Shown here: positions 8,943 to 16,552 of the stretch, piece after piece
Numbering within the stretch: the stretch's first letter is position 1
How the letters are laid out: every line of letters starts with the position of its first letter
NCBI GenBank assembly: GCA_963731665.1
Contig: CAVSWP010000011.1
Coordinates: forward strand, 248,001 to 312,000
Source: Chersky-840 sp035604715
GTDB taxonomy: Bacteria > Actinomycetota > Acidimicrobiia > Acidimicrobiales > UBA8190
Length of the DNA stretch: 64,000 nucleotides
Direction of reading: 5' to 3'
The notes under the pieces: generated by a model
Databases searched by the model: none
The model's input: the letters and a program-made list of their open reading frames with translations, nothing else
Told to the model about the DNA's origin: nothing
Position numbers and translations under genes: made by a program

Positions 8943-9470
8943 TCAGGATGCGGGCGCGTCGGGGTGCAGCATCGAGCGCCACTCGGGGAGCCGGGCGCGC
9001 ACGGCGTCGGGGGTGAGGCGCAGGGTCTGCTCGGTGGGGGCGGCCACGATGGAGCGCTGCTGCTGGTAGTGGTGGGCCGCCGATTTGAACAGCGGGGCCC
9101 GCCAGGTCACGAGGTCGGCGGGGGCGTCACCGAGGAAGCCGAACAGGACCAGGGCGAGCTCGATGTCCTTGGCCACCGGTGCCCGGCCGAACAGGGCGGC
9201 GCGGGCGCCGGCCACCTCGGCGCAGGCCACCAGGGCGTCCTCGGCGGTGACCCCCTCGGTGAGCTCGAGCCTGTCCTCGAACAGGGTGTGGGCGAGGAGG
9301 AAGGCGTACCCCTGGTCGGGACCGGGCACCCCGAGCTCGCGGCCCCGGGGGTGGGTGGGCCCGCGCACCTCGGCCACCCGGCCGGCGCGCCAGTCACCCG
9401 GGGTGCGCAGGCGGTAGCTGGGGCGGACCTGGTCGGTCTCGACGATGGGGACGAAGTTGGGCTGGGTCAC
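8943..9470 (-). CDS. Conserved hypothetical protein following cimA
   Basis: 175-aa soluble protein without recognisable catalytic motif, signal peptide or membrane segment. It begins with TQPNFVPIVETDQVRPSYRL, then a basic Pro/Gly-rich part and an alpha-helical second half. I believe relatives occur in other actinobacteria, but I cannot name a family. The GTG start at 9470 overlaps the cimA stop (GTGA), so the two proteins are probably made together and a role linked to BCAA synthesis is possible (inference). Confidence 0.65.
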   Translation of the reverse strand: MTQPNFVPIVETDQVRPSYRLRTPGDWRAGRVAEVRGPTHPRGRELGVPGPDQGYAFLLAHTLFEDRLELTEGVTAEDALVACAEVAGARAALFGRAPVAKDIELALVLFGFLGDAPADLVTWRAPLFKSAAHHYQQQRSIVAAPTEQTLRLTPDAVRARLPEWRSMLHPDAPAS

Positions 9471-11200
9471 GGCGCGCTGGGCTGCTCCTGGTCCTGCTGG
9501 GCGTGGGCCAGACCGTAGACGATGGAGTCGAAAAGGGCCTGCCAGGAGGCCTCGATGATGTTCTCGGAGACCCCGATGGTGGTCCACACGTGTTCGCCGT
9601 CACTGGTGTCGATGAGCACCCGGGTGACCGCCCCGGTCCCCCGGCCGGTGTCGAGGACCCGCACCCGGTAGTCGACGAGATGGACGGCGGCGAGTCTCGG
9701 GAAATGATCGCCGATGGCCTCGCGCAGGGCCGAGTCCAGCGCGTTGACGGGGCCGTTGCCCTCGGCGGTGGCCACCACCCGTTGGTCGCCCACCCGGATC
9801 TTGACGGTGGCCTCGGTGGTGTGGCGTCCACCGTGTCCATTGTGTAACCCCTGTCCTCCCTGGTCACGGTGGTCGGCGATGACACGGAACGACTCCACCT
9901 CGAAGAACCGGGGCTCCCACCCCGTGGCCCGCCGCAAGAGGAGCTCGAGGGAACCGTCGGCCACCTCGAAGTGGTAACCCCGGTACTCGAGGGCCTTGAG
10001 CGTGTCGAGGACGCCCGAGAGCGCCTCGGAGTCGAGCTCGAGGCCGAGCTCCTGGGCCTTGAGGGCCAGGGTCGACCGGCCCGCCATCTCCGACACCACG
10101 AACCGGGTGCCGTTGCCCACGGCATCGGGCGCGACGTGCTCGTAGGCGTCGCGGCGGCGGGCGATGGCGCTGGTGTGCAGGCCGGCCTTGTGGGCGAAGG
10201 CGGCGGTTCCCACGTAGGGCTGTTGGGGGTTGGGGGCGATGTTGACGAGCTCGGCGATGTGGTGCGAGACGGGCGTGATCCGCTCGAGGCGGTCGGGCGG
10301 GATGGTGCGGATGTTGAGCTTCAGCGAGAGGTCGGGGATCGCGGCGGAGAGATCGGCGTTGCCGGTGCGCTCCCCGTACCCATTCACGCAGCCCTGGACG
10401 TGGGTCGCCCCGGCCCGGACCCCGGCGATGGAGTTGGCCACGGCACACCCCGAGTCGTTGTGGAAGTGCACCCCGATCTGGCACTCGAGGTCGGCCACCA
10501 CCGAAGCCACGATGCGCTCCACGTCATGAGGCAGGGTCCCCCCGTTGGTGTCGCACAACACGATGGCCTCGGCCCCGGCCTCCTCGGCGGCCCGCAGGAC
10601 GCGCAAGGTGAAGGCGGGGTCGTCGGCGTAGCCGTCGAAGAAGTGCTCGGCGTCGAAGAACACCCGCAGGTCGTGGTCGCGCAGGAACCGCACCGAGTCG
10701 GCCGCCATGGCCACGGCCTCGTCCAGGGTGGTGCGCAAGGCCTCGGTGACATGGAGCTTCGAGGACTTGGCCACGATGCACACGGCCTCGGTGTTGGCCT
10801 TGACCAGGTGGCGCAGGACCTCGTCGTCCTCGGCCCGCACCCCGGCGCGCCGGGTGGACCCGAAGGCCACCAGGGTGGCCGTGGACAGGCGGAGCTCGGC
10901 GGGGGCGCGGGCGAAGAACTCTTCGTCTTTCTGGTTGGCCCCGGGCCACCCTCCCTCGATGTAGGCCACGCCGAGGTGGTCGAGTTGCTCGGCCACCCGG
11001 AGCTTGTCGTCGACGGTGAGCGACAGGCCCTCTTGCTGGGACCCGTCGCGCAGGGTGGTGTCGAAGATGTCGACCGCCTCGGGGAGGACGGGGAAGTCGA
11101 AGTCGTGGCTGGCTCCCCCGTGGCTGTGTAATTGGCCCCCGCGTAATTGGCCCCGGGATGACCGGCCCCGGCCCGGGGGCCGAGGAACGTCACTCGACAT
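9467..11200 (-). CDS. cimA: (R)-citramalate synthase
   Basis: Condenses pyruvate with acetyl-CoA to citramalate, the first step of the threonine-independent route to 2-oxobutanoate and isoleucine; LeuC, LeuD and LeuB do the next steps. Visible are DTTLRDGSQ (about 47-55), YIEGGWPGANQKD which is typical of CimA rather than LeuA, HFHND and NGYGERTGNAD in the barrel, and a C-terminal LeuA-type regulatory domain. The 577 aa include about 30 extra N-terminal residues made by a 15-bp repeat (RGQLRGGQLHS). ATG 11200 overlaps the end of ilvE by 11 nt. A second GTGA junction links it to the gene downstream. Feedback inhibition by isoleucine is expected for the family. Confidence 0.92.
   Translation of the reverse strand: MSSDVPRPPGRGRSSRGQLRGGQLHSHGGASHDFDFPVLPEAVDIFDTTLRDGSQQEGLSLTVDDKLRVAEQLDHLGVAYIEGGWPGANQKDEEFFARAPAELRLSTATLVAFGSTRRAGVRAEDDEVLRHLVKANTEAVCIVAKSSKLHVTEALRTTLDEAVAMAADSVRFLRDHDLRVFFDAEHFFDGYADDPAFTLRVLRAAEEAGAEAIVLCDTNGGTLPHDVERIVASVVADLECQIGVHFHNDSGCAVANSIAGVRAGATHVQGCVNGYGERTGNADLSAAIPDLSLKLNIRTIPPDRLERITPVSHHIAELVNIAPNPQQPYVGTAAFAHKAGLHTSAIARRRDAYEHVAPDAVGNGTRFVVSEMAGRSTLALKAQELGLELDSEALSGVLDTLKALEYRGYHFEVADGSLELLLRRATGWEPRFFEVESFRVIADHRDQGGQGLHNGHGGRHTTEATVKIRVGDQRVVATAEGNGPVNALDSALREAIGDHFPRLAAVHLVDYRVRVLDTGRGTGAVTRVLIDTSDGEHVWTTIGVSENIIEASWQALFDSIVYGLAHAQQDQEQPSAP
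11128..11172. repeat. 15-bp tandem repeat, three imperfect copies
   Basis: Units at 11128-11142, 11143-11157 and 11158-11172 share the pattern GTAATTGGCCCC plus 3 bases. They lie in frame at the 5' end of cimA and encode a non-conserved N-terminal extension. Confidence 0.85.
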
Positions 11201-12119
11201 GCTCGAGCCAGTCCTTGTAGCGGTCCACCTCGCCCCGCACGGTGGCGAAGTAGGTGTCCTGGATGTGCTTGGTCACCGGCCCCGGGCGGCCCGTCCCCAC
11301 GGGACGGTCGTCGACCTCGCGGATGGGGACCACCTCCGCCGCGGTCCCGGTGAGGAAGGCTTCGTCGGCGGTGTAGAGGTCGGTGCGGATGAGCGCCTCG
11401 GTGACGTACTCGTAGCCCAGGTCGGTGGCGATGGTCTGGACCGAGTCCTGGGTGATGCCCGCCAGGGCGCCGGACTCCGACGTAGGCGGGGTGACGATGG
11501 TCCGACCCCGGACCACGAAGATGTTCTCGCCCGTGCACTCCGACACCCGGCCGTCCGACGCCAGCAGCAGGGCCTCGTCGTACCCGGCCTTCAGGGCCTC
11601 GACCTTGGCCAGCGAGGAGTTGACGTACATGCCCGTGCCCTTGGCCGCCGTGGGCACGGCGTTGGGGTCGTGGCGCTGCCACGAGGACACCTTGAGGCGG
11701 ATGCCGTTGGCGACCCCCTCGTCGCCGAGGTAGGTGCCCCAGGGCCAGGCGGCGATGGCCACGCTGACGGGGCAGGGCAGGGGGTTGAGTCCCATCTCGC
11801 CGTACCCGAGGTAGACGATGGGCCGGAGGTAACAGCCGTCGTCGAGCCCGTTGACCCGGACCACGTCCTTGCACGCCGCCACCACGTCGGCCGGGGTGAA
11901 GGGCACGTCGATCATGAACACCTTGGCCGAGGTGAACAGCCGGGTGATGTGGTCGGTGAGGCGGAAGACGGCCACGCCCCGGCTGGTGGGGTAGGCGCGG
12001 ATGCCCTCGAAGACGCCGGAGCCGTAGTGCAACGAGTGGGTGAGGACGTGGACGCGCGCCTTGTCCCAGTCGACGAGCTCGCCGTCGAGCCAGATCTTCT
12101 CGGTCGGGGTGATGGGCAC
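11190..12119 (-). CDS. ilvE: Branched-chain amino acid aminotransferase
   Basis: PLP-dependent class IV transaminase making the final step to Ile, Val and Leu with glutamate. The 309-aa length is usual for the IlvE type. HSLHYGSGVFEGIRAY near residues 30-45, the AAKGTGMY region carrying the presumed PLP lysine, and SECTGENIF are family motifs. GTG 12119 is preceded by an AGAAAGG ribosome site and lies 4 nt after the leuB stop, so leuB-ilvE-cimA form an operon behind the Ile/Val leader peptide. Confidence 0.93.
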   Translation of the reverse strand: MPITPTEKIWLDGELVDWDKARVHVLTHSLHYGSGVFEGIRAYPTSRGVAVFRLTDHITRLFTSAKVFMIDVPFTPADVVAACKDVVRVNGLDDGCYLRPIVYLGYGEMGLNPLPCPVSVAIAAWPWGTYLGDEGVANGIRLKVSSWQRHDPNAVPTAAKGTGMYVNSSLAKVEALKAGYDEALLLASDGRVSECTGENIFVVRGRTIVTPPTSESGALAGITQDSVQTIATDLGYEYVTEALIRTDLYTADEAFLTGTAAEVVPIREVDDRPVGTGRPGPVTKHIQDTYFATVRGEVDRYKDWLEHVE

Positions 12120-12123
12120 GGGC

Positions 12124-13164
12124 TCAGAGCCTTTCTGCAATGGCGTCGCCCACGGCGACGGTGGACGGGACGACGGAGCCGGGCGACTGGTCGTGCTCGG
12201 CCAGGTAGGCGGCGACGGCCTTGGTGATCCTCTCCGCGGCGTCGAGCTCGCCGAGGTGCTCGAGCATGAGGGCCGCCGAGCGGACCGCGGCCACGGGGTT
12301 GGCCGTGGACGTCCCGGCGATGTCATGGGCGGCGCCGTGGACCGGCTCGAACAGCGAGGGCCCGGTGCGCGCCGGGTTGAGGTTGGCCGAGGCCGCGAAC
12401 CCGATCCCGCCGGCGACAGCGCCGGCGAGGTCGGTGAGGATGTCCCCGAAGAGGTTGTCGGTGACGATGACGTCGTAGCGGGTGGGGCGCTCGACGAGGT
12501 AGATGCAGGCGGCGTCGACGTGGTTGTAGTCGCCGGTCACCCCGGGATACTCCCCGGCCACGTCGTCGAAGACCCGTTGCCAGAGGTCACCGGAGAAGGT
12601 GAGGACGTTGGTCTTGTGCACCAGGGTGAGACGGCGGGCGGGTCGGCGCGAGGCGAGCTCGAAGGCGAAGCGCACGCAGCGCTCGACGCCCATCCGAGTG
12701 TTCACCGAGCCCTGGGTGGCCACCTCGTAGGGGGTGTTGCGGCGCAGGAAGCCTCCTTCGCCGGCGTAGGTCCCCTCGGTGTTCTCGCGGATGACCACGA
12801 AGTCGCAGTCCGGGGAGGGCGCGCCGGCCATGCCCAGGAAGGGTCGGAGGTTGACGTACAGGTCGAGCTCGAAACGCAGGCGCAGGAGCAGGCCGCGCTC
12901 GAGAAGCCCCGGGGGGACCTCGGTGGACTTCACCGGTGGGCCCACGGCGCCGAGGAGGATGGCGTCGAAGGACCGGAGGTGCTCGAGGGTGGCGTCGGGG
13001 AGGACCTCACCGGTGCGCAGGTAGTGGGCGGCGCCGAGGTCGAACTCGGTCTGCTCGAGGGTGACCCCGGCCGCGCCGATCACCTTGAGGGCCTCGGCCA
13101 GCACTTCGGGGCCGATGCCGTCGCCGCCGATCACGGCCACTGTGTGGTTCTTGCCTGTGCCCAT
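12124..13164 (-). CDS. leuB: 3-isopropylmalate dehydrogenase
   Basis: NAD- and metal-dependent oxidative decarboxylation of 3-isopropylmalate in leucine synthesis; it can also act on 3-methylmalate in the citramalate route. 346 aa. VAVIGGDGIGPEV at the N-terminus, VRENTEGTYAGEGG, and DNLFGDILTDLAG plus EPVHGAAHDIAG towards the C-terminus are the family motifs. ATG 13164 was chosen; upstream in-frame codons run back into the terminator hairpin. It is the first full gene behind leader peptide and terminator at 13185-13279. Confidence 0.95.
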   Translation of the reverse strand: MGTGKNHTVAVIGGDGIGPEVLAEALKVIGAAGVTLEQTEFDLGAAHYLRTGEVLPDATLEHLRSFDAILLGAVGPPVKSTEVPPGLLERGLLLRLRFELDLYVNLRPFLGMAGAPSPDCDFVVIRENTEGTYAGEGGFLRRNTPYEVATQGSVNTRMGVERCVRFAFELASRRPARRLTLVHKTNVLTFSGDLWQRVFDDVAGEYPGVTGDYNHVDAACIYLVERPTRYDVIVTDNLFGDILTDLAGAVAGGIGFAASANLNPARTGPSLFEPVHGAAHDIAGTSTANPVAAVRSAALMLEHLGELDAAERITKAVAAYLAEHDQSPGSVVPSTVAVGDAIAERL

Positions 13165-13184
13165 CGGTCCTGTCTCGGAAAATG

Positions 13185-13209
13185 AAAAACCGCCCACCGA
13201 GGTGGACGG
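13185..13209 (-). terminator. Intrinsic terminator (attenuator) before leuB
   Basis: On the minus strand CCGTCCACC pairs with GGTGGGCGG (one G-T wobble) and is followed immediately by TTTTT and then CATTTT. It sits 20 nt before the leuB ATG, after a leader ORF, so it should be an attenuator rather than an end-of-operon signal. An upstream stem GCGCAC/GTGCGC (13218-13238) follows the leader stop and may act in the switch. Confidence 0.8.
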
Positions 13210-13240
13210 TCGGGGCGGCGCACACCAATCAGGTGCGCGC

Positions 13241-13279
13241 CTACTCGATGACGATTACGGGTTCGCTCGGGATTCCCAT
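13241..13279 (-). CDS. leuB operon leader peptide (12 aa, Val-Ile-Val-Ile)
   Basis: A 13-codon ORF, ATG 13279 to TAG 13241, encodes MGIPSEPVIVIE. Four consecutive Val/Ile codons (GTA ATC GTC ATC) stand just before the stop, with a further Ile early. This is the form of a translational attenuator sensing Ile-tRNA and Val-tRNA. It is followed by a GC stem and a U-tailed terminator before leuB-ilvE-cimA. The promoter-like -10 ends 9 nt before the ATG, so the transcript may be leaderless. Too short for normal gene finding; supported by position, codons and hairpins together. Confidence 0.75.
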   Translation of the reverse strand: MGIPSEPVIVIE

Positions 13280-13288
13280 GGGAGACCC

Positions 13289-13318
13289 AGTCTCTCTCGC
13301 CCGTGCCGGGGGCGTCAA
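13289..13318 (-). promoter_or_regulatory. Putative promoter of the leuB leader
   Basis: Minus-strand TTGACG (13313-13318), 18-bp spacer, GAGACT (13289-13294), then 9 nt to the leader ATG. The -35 is good, the -10 weak. The same spacing recurs before the leuA and ilvB leaders. Confidence 0.5.
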
Positions 13319-13359
13319 CCACACCTCGGGCGCCTACCCGGGCGCCCCGGGGGAGCCGA

Positions 13360-13365
13360 TACCCT
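13360..13365 (+). promoter_or_regulatory. Putative -10 of greA (leaderless)
   Basis: TACCCT (TANNNT type) ends 8 nt before the greA GTG, the spacing expected for leaderless actinobacterial transcripts. No clear ribosome site precedes the GTG. Confidence 0.4.
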
Positions 13366-13373
13366 GGTGCGGC

Positions 13374-13856
13374 GTGACCGACGACGATTCCACCCACCTC
13401 ACCCAGGCGACATTCGACCGCCTGCAGGCCGAGCTCGAGGACCTGACGACCCGGGGTCGGGTCGAGATCGCGCGTGCCATCGAGGCCGCCCGAGCGCTCG
13501 GCGACCTGTCGGAGAACGGGGACTACCACGCCGCCAAGGACACCCAGGGGAAGATGGAGTCCCGGATCCGCCGGCTCCAGCACACCCTGGGCCACGCCGT
13601 GATCGTCGACGGCGAGGCGGTCGGGAGCTCCGAGACAGTGGCGGCCGGGTCGGTGGTGGCCATCCGCTACGAGGGCGACGCCGAGATCGAACGGTTCCTG
13701 GTGGGGTCGATCGAGGAGCGCCACGACGAGCTCAACGTGGTGTCCCCGGGGTCGCCGCTGGGCCAGGCGTTGCTCGGGAGGGCCTCGGGCGAGGTGGTCG
13801 AGTACGAGGCGCCGGGCGGGACCCTGCGCGTCGAGATCGTGAAGATCGGCAGCTGA
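13374..13856 (+). CDS. greA: Transcription elongation factor GreA
   Basis: Rescues backtracked RNA polymerase by stimulating transcript cleavage through its secondary channel. 160 aa, standard length. The N-terminal coiled coil carries the tip motif GDLSENGDYHAAK (acidic Asp and Glu that coordinate Mg), followed by the C-terminal FKBP-like domain ending in EIVKIGS. GTG 13374 is the first plausible start and gives the normal N-terminus. It is divergent from the leuB leader and lies 3 nt before leuC, so it may drive leuC-leuD expression. Confidence 0.93.
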   Translation: MTDDDSTHLTQATFDRLQAELEDLTTRGRVEIARAIEAARALGDLSENGDYHAAKDTQGKMESRIRRLQHTLGHAVIVDGEAVGSSETVAAGSVVAIRYEGDAEIERFLVGSIEERHDELNVVSPGSPLGQALLGRASGEVVEYEAPGGTLRVEIVKIGS

Positions 13857-13859
13857 CCG

Positions 13860-15347
13860 GTGGCCAGCAGCCCCGAGAAGACGAGCACCCCACGGCCCCA
13901 CACACGCACGGAGCCCCGCACACGCAAGGAGCCCGGCAAACTCAGTGAGCCCCGGACACTGAGTGACAAGGTGTGGGACAACCACCTCGTCCACCACGCC
14001 GACGGTGAGCCCGATCTGCTGTTCATCGACCTGCACCTGGTGCACGAGGTGACGTCGCCGCAGGCCTTCGACGGGTTGCGGCTGGCGGGGCGCCCGGTGC
14101 GCCACCCCGAGCTGACGGTGGCCACCGCCGATCACAACGTGCCCACCACCGACGTCGACAAGCCCGTAGCCGACCCGGTGTCGGCCCGCCAGCTCGAGGT
14201 CCTGGCCGCCAACTGCGCCGAGTTCGGGATCACGTGTTATCCCATGGGCCACGCCAACCAGGGCATCGTCCACATCATCGGCCCCGAGCTGGGACTGACC
14301 CAGCCGGGGATGACCATCGTGTGCGGCGACAGCCACACCTCGACCCACGGGGCCTTCGGCGCGCTGGCCTTCGGGATCGGCACTTCCGAGGTCGAGCACG
14401 TCCTGGCCACCCAGACCCTCCCCCAGCAGCGTCCCGCCACCATGGCGGTGGAGGTCATCGGCACCCTGCCCGCCGGGGTGACCGCCAAGGACATGGTCCT
14501 GGCCATCATCGGTCGCATCGGCACCTCGGGGGGGATGGGCCACGTCATCGAGTACCGCGGCCCCGCCATCGCGGCGCTGTCCATGGAAGGCCGGATGACG
14601 GTGTGCAACATGTCGATCGAGGCCGGGGCGCGCGCCGGGATGGTCGCTCCCGACGACACCACCTTCGAGTATCTCCGGGGCCGGCCCCGGGCTCCGCGGG
14701 GCGCGTTGTGGGAGCAGGCCCTGGCCGACTGGCGGGAGTTGGTCACCGACGAGGGCGCCGTGTTCGACACCACGGTGACCCTCGACGGGTCCTCGCTCGT
14801 GCCCCACGTGACGTGGGGGACCAATCCCGGACAGGTCGTCCCCATCGACGGGCATGTCCCCGACCCCTCGAGCTTCCCCGACGCGGCCGAGCGCGAGGCG
14901 GCGGCCCGGGCCCTGCACTACATGGGGCTGACCGCCGGCACGGCGCTGCGCGACGTGATGGTGGACACCGTCTTTATCGGGTCGTGCACCAACTCGCGCA
15001 TCGAGGACCTGCGCGACGCCGCCTCGGTGCTCGACGGCCGGCATGCCCGGGCCGGGTTGCGGGCCCTGGTGGTGCCGGGATCGCACCGGGTCAAGGCCCA
15101 GGCCGAGGCGGAGGGCCTCGACAAGGTGTTCCTGGCGGCGGGGTTCGAGTGGCGCGAGCCGGGTTGCTCGATGTGCCTGGCCATGAACCCCGACAAGCTC
15201 GCCGTGGGCGAACGGTGCGCCTCGACCTCCAACCGGAACTTCGAGGGTCGCCAGGGACGGGGGGGCCGCACCCACCTGGTGTCACCGGCGGTCGCGGCGG
15301 CTACCGCCGTGGCCGGGCACTTCGCCACCCCCGGGGAGCTGTCGTGA
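13860..15347 (+). CDS. leuC: 3-isopropylmalate dehydratase large subunit
   Basis: Aconitase-family [4Fe-4S] isomerase subunit converting 2- to 3-isopropylmalate, and (R)-citramalate to 3-methylmalate for isoleucine. 495 aa. CGDSHTSTHGAFG, FIGSCTNSRIEDLR and EPGCSMCLAMNPD carry the substrate and cluster residues (Cys of SCTN and the two Cys of CSMC). The conserved protein begins near TLSDKVWDNH, so the first 33 residues, a TR(T/K)EP repeat, are an added tail made by an 18-bp repeat. GTG 13860 follows the greA stop by 3 nt; leuD follows after 16 nt. Confidence 0.95.
   Translation: MASSPEKTSTPRPHTRTEPRTRKEPGKLSEPRTLSDKVWDNHLVHHADGEPDLLFIDLHLVHEVTSPQAFDGLRLAGRPVRHPELTVATADHNVPTTDVDKPVADPVSARQLEVLAANCAEFGITCYPMGHANQGIVHIIGPELGLTQPGMTIVCGDSHTSTHGAFGALAFGIGTSEVEHVLATQTLPQQRPATMAVEVIGTLPAGVTAKDMVLAIIGRIGTSGGMGHVIEYRGPAIAALSMEGRMTVCNMSIEAGARAGMVAPDDTTFEYLRGRPRAPRGALWEQALADWRELVTDEGAVFDTTVTLDGSSLVPHVTWGTNPGQVVPIDGHVPDPSSFPDAAEREAAARALHYMGLTAGTALRDVMVDTVFIGSCTNSRIEDLRDAASVLDGRHARAGLRALVVPGSHRVKAQAEAEGLDKVFLAAGFEWREPGCSMCLAMNPDKLAVGERCASTSNRNFEGRQGRGGRTHLVSPAVAAATAVAGHFATPGELS
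13901..13955. repeat. 18-bp tandem repeat, about three imperfect copies
   Basis: Units at 13901-13918 and 13919-13936 differ at few bases; a more diverged third copy runs to 13955. They are in frame in the 5' end of leuC and encode a basic repeat absent from the conserved LeuC core. Confidence 0.8.
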
Positions 15348-15363
15348 AGTCGGGAGGACCGTC

Positions 15364-15960
15364 ATGAAGCCTGTGGTGGTCGTGTCGGGCCGCGCCGTGC
15401 CCCTGGACCGTTCCGACGTGGACACCGACCAGATCATCCCGTCGGACTGGTTGAAGCGCGTGGAGCGCACCGGGTTCGGCGCCGGGCTGTTCGCCGAGTG
15501 GCGCGACGACCGCGCCTTCGTGCTCAACGATCCTCAGTACGCCGGCGCCAACATCCTGGTGGCGGGGCCCAACTTCGGGACGGGGTCGTCGCGCGAGCAC
15601 GCCGTGTGGGCTCTGCTCGACTACGGGTTCGAGGCCATCGTGTCGCCGCGCTTCGCCGACATCTTCCGAAACAACTGCACCAAGCAGGGACTGCTCCCGG
15701 TGGAGGTGGATCCCGGGCTCGGGCGCTCCCTGCTCGATGCCGTGGTGGCCGACCCTTCGCTCGAGCTCACCATCGACGTGGCCCGGGGCACCGTCGAGGC
15801 ACCGGCGGCGGGGCTGGCGGGCACGTTCGCTCTCGACGACTTCACCCGCGAGCGCCTGCTCAACGGATGGGACGACATCGGGCTGACCCTGCGCCACGGG
15901 GACGAGATCTCGCTGTACGAGCGCCAGCGCGCCGCCTGGATGCCCGTCGCCACCGGCTGA
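15364..15960 (+). CDS. leuD: 3-isopropylmalate dehydratase small subunit
   Basis: Swivelling-domain partner of LeuC. 198 aa, usual length. DTDQIIPSDWLKR near the N-terminus and GPNFGTGSSREHAVWAL (about 60-76) are the family signatures. GGGAGG at 15352-15357 precedes ATG 15364. It is the last gene of greA-leuC-leuD; mscL follows 149 bp later. Confidence 0.95.
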   Translation: MKPVVVVSGRAVPLDRSDVDTDQIIPSDWLKRVERTGFGAGLFAEWRDDRAFVLNDPQYAGANILVAGPNFGTGSSREHAVWALLDYGFEAIVSPRFADIFRNNCTKQGLLPVEVDPGLGRSLLDAVVADPSLELTIDVARGTVEAPAAGLAGTFALDDFTRERLLNGWDDIGLTLRHGDEISLYERQRAAWMPVATG

Positions 15961-16109
15961 GTCTTCTTCTGGTCTTCGGGTCTTCTGGCCCCTCTCCTGG
16001 CGCCGTCCCTCGGCGGCCTGTCTCCCGCCGGCGCCCGTCCCGGTTGGCATGGCGTTCGGGGCCCGATGTGGGCCCCGATGACCCATCGGGCGGACCCAGA
16101 GGAGGCGAC

Positions 16110-16510
16110 GTGGTGAAGGACTTCAAAGAGTTCATCTTGCGGGGGAATGTGGTCGACCTCGCCGTGGGGGTCGTCATCGGCCTGGCCTTCGGCGCGGTGG
16201 TGACCTCGTTCACCGCCGATCTGCTGACCCCCCTAGTGTCCATCCCGGGAAGGTTTCGTTCGCGAGCCTCACCCTCACGGTGCATCACAGCGTCTTCTAC
16301 TACGGGCGGTTCGTGAACGCCTTGATCGCCTTCGTGATCATCGCGGCGGCGGTGTTCTTCTTCGTGGTCAAGCCCATCAACGCGCTGGCGGCGCGCCGGG
16401 CCAAAGGGGAGGACGACGAGACCCGGGACTGCCCCGAGTGCCTGAGTGAGATCCCGGCCGGCGCCCACCGGTGCGCCTTCTGCACCGCCCAGGTGGCGCC
16501 GGCCACCTGA
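16110..16510 (+). CDS. mscL: Large-conductance mechanosensitive channel MscL with C-terminal zinc ribbon (one-base frameshift)
   Basis: Pentameric membrane channel that opens on hypo-osmotic shock. A strong site AGAGGAGG (16098-16105) precedes GTG 16110. The first frame gives DFKEFILRGNVVDLAVGVVIGLAFG (TM1) up to LLTPLVSIPG. The second transmembrane part (HHSVFYYGRFVNALIAFVII and FFFVVKP) is in another frame. Adding one G to the GGG run at 16247-16249 restores IPGKVSFASLTLTV and a continuous MscL. After TM2 the tail has two Cys pairs (CPECLSE and CAFC), a zinc-ribbon-like end not found in E. coli MscL. Sequencing error is more likely than a pseudogene. Confidence 0.85.
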
Positions 16511-16552
16511 GGCTCGGCGCGGGCGCGGCGTGGCTTGGCGCGGCTTGGGGTG

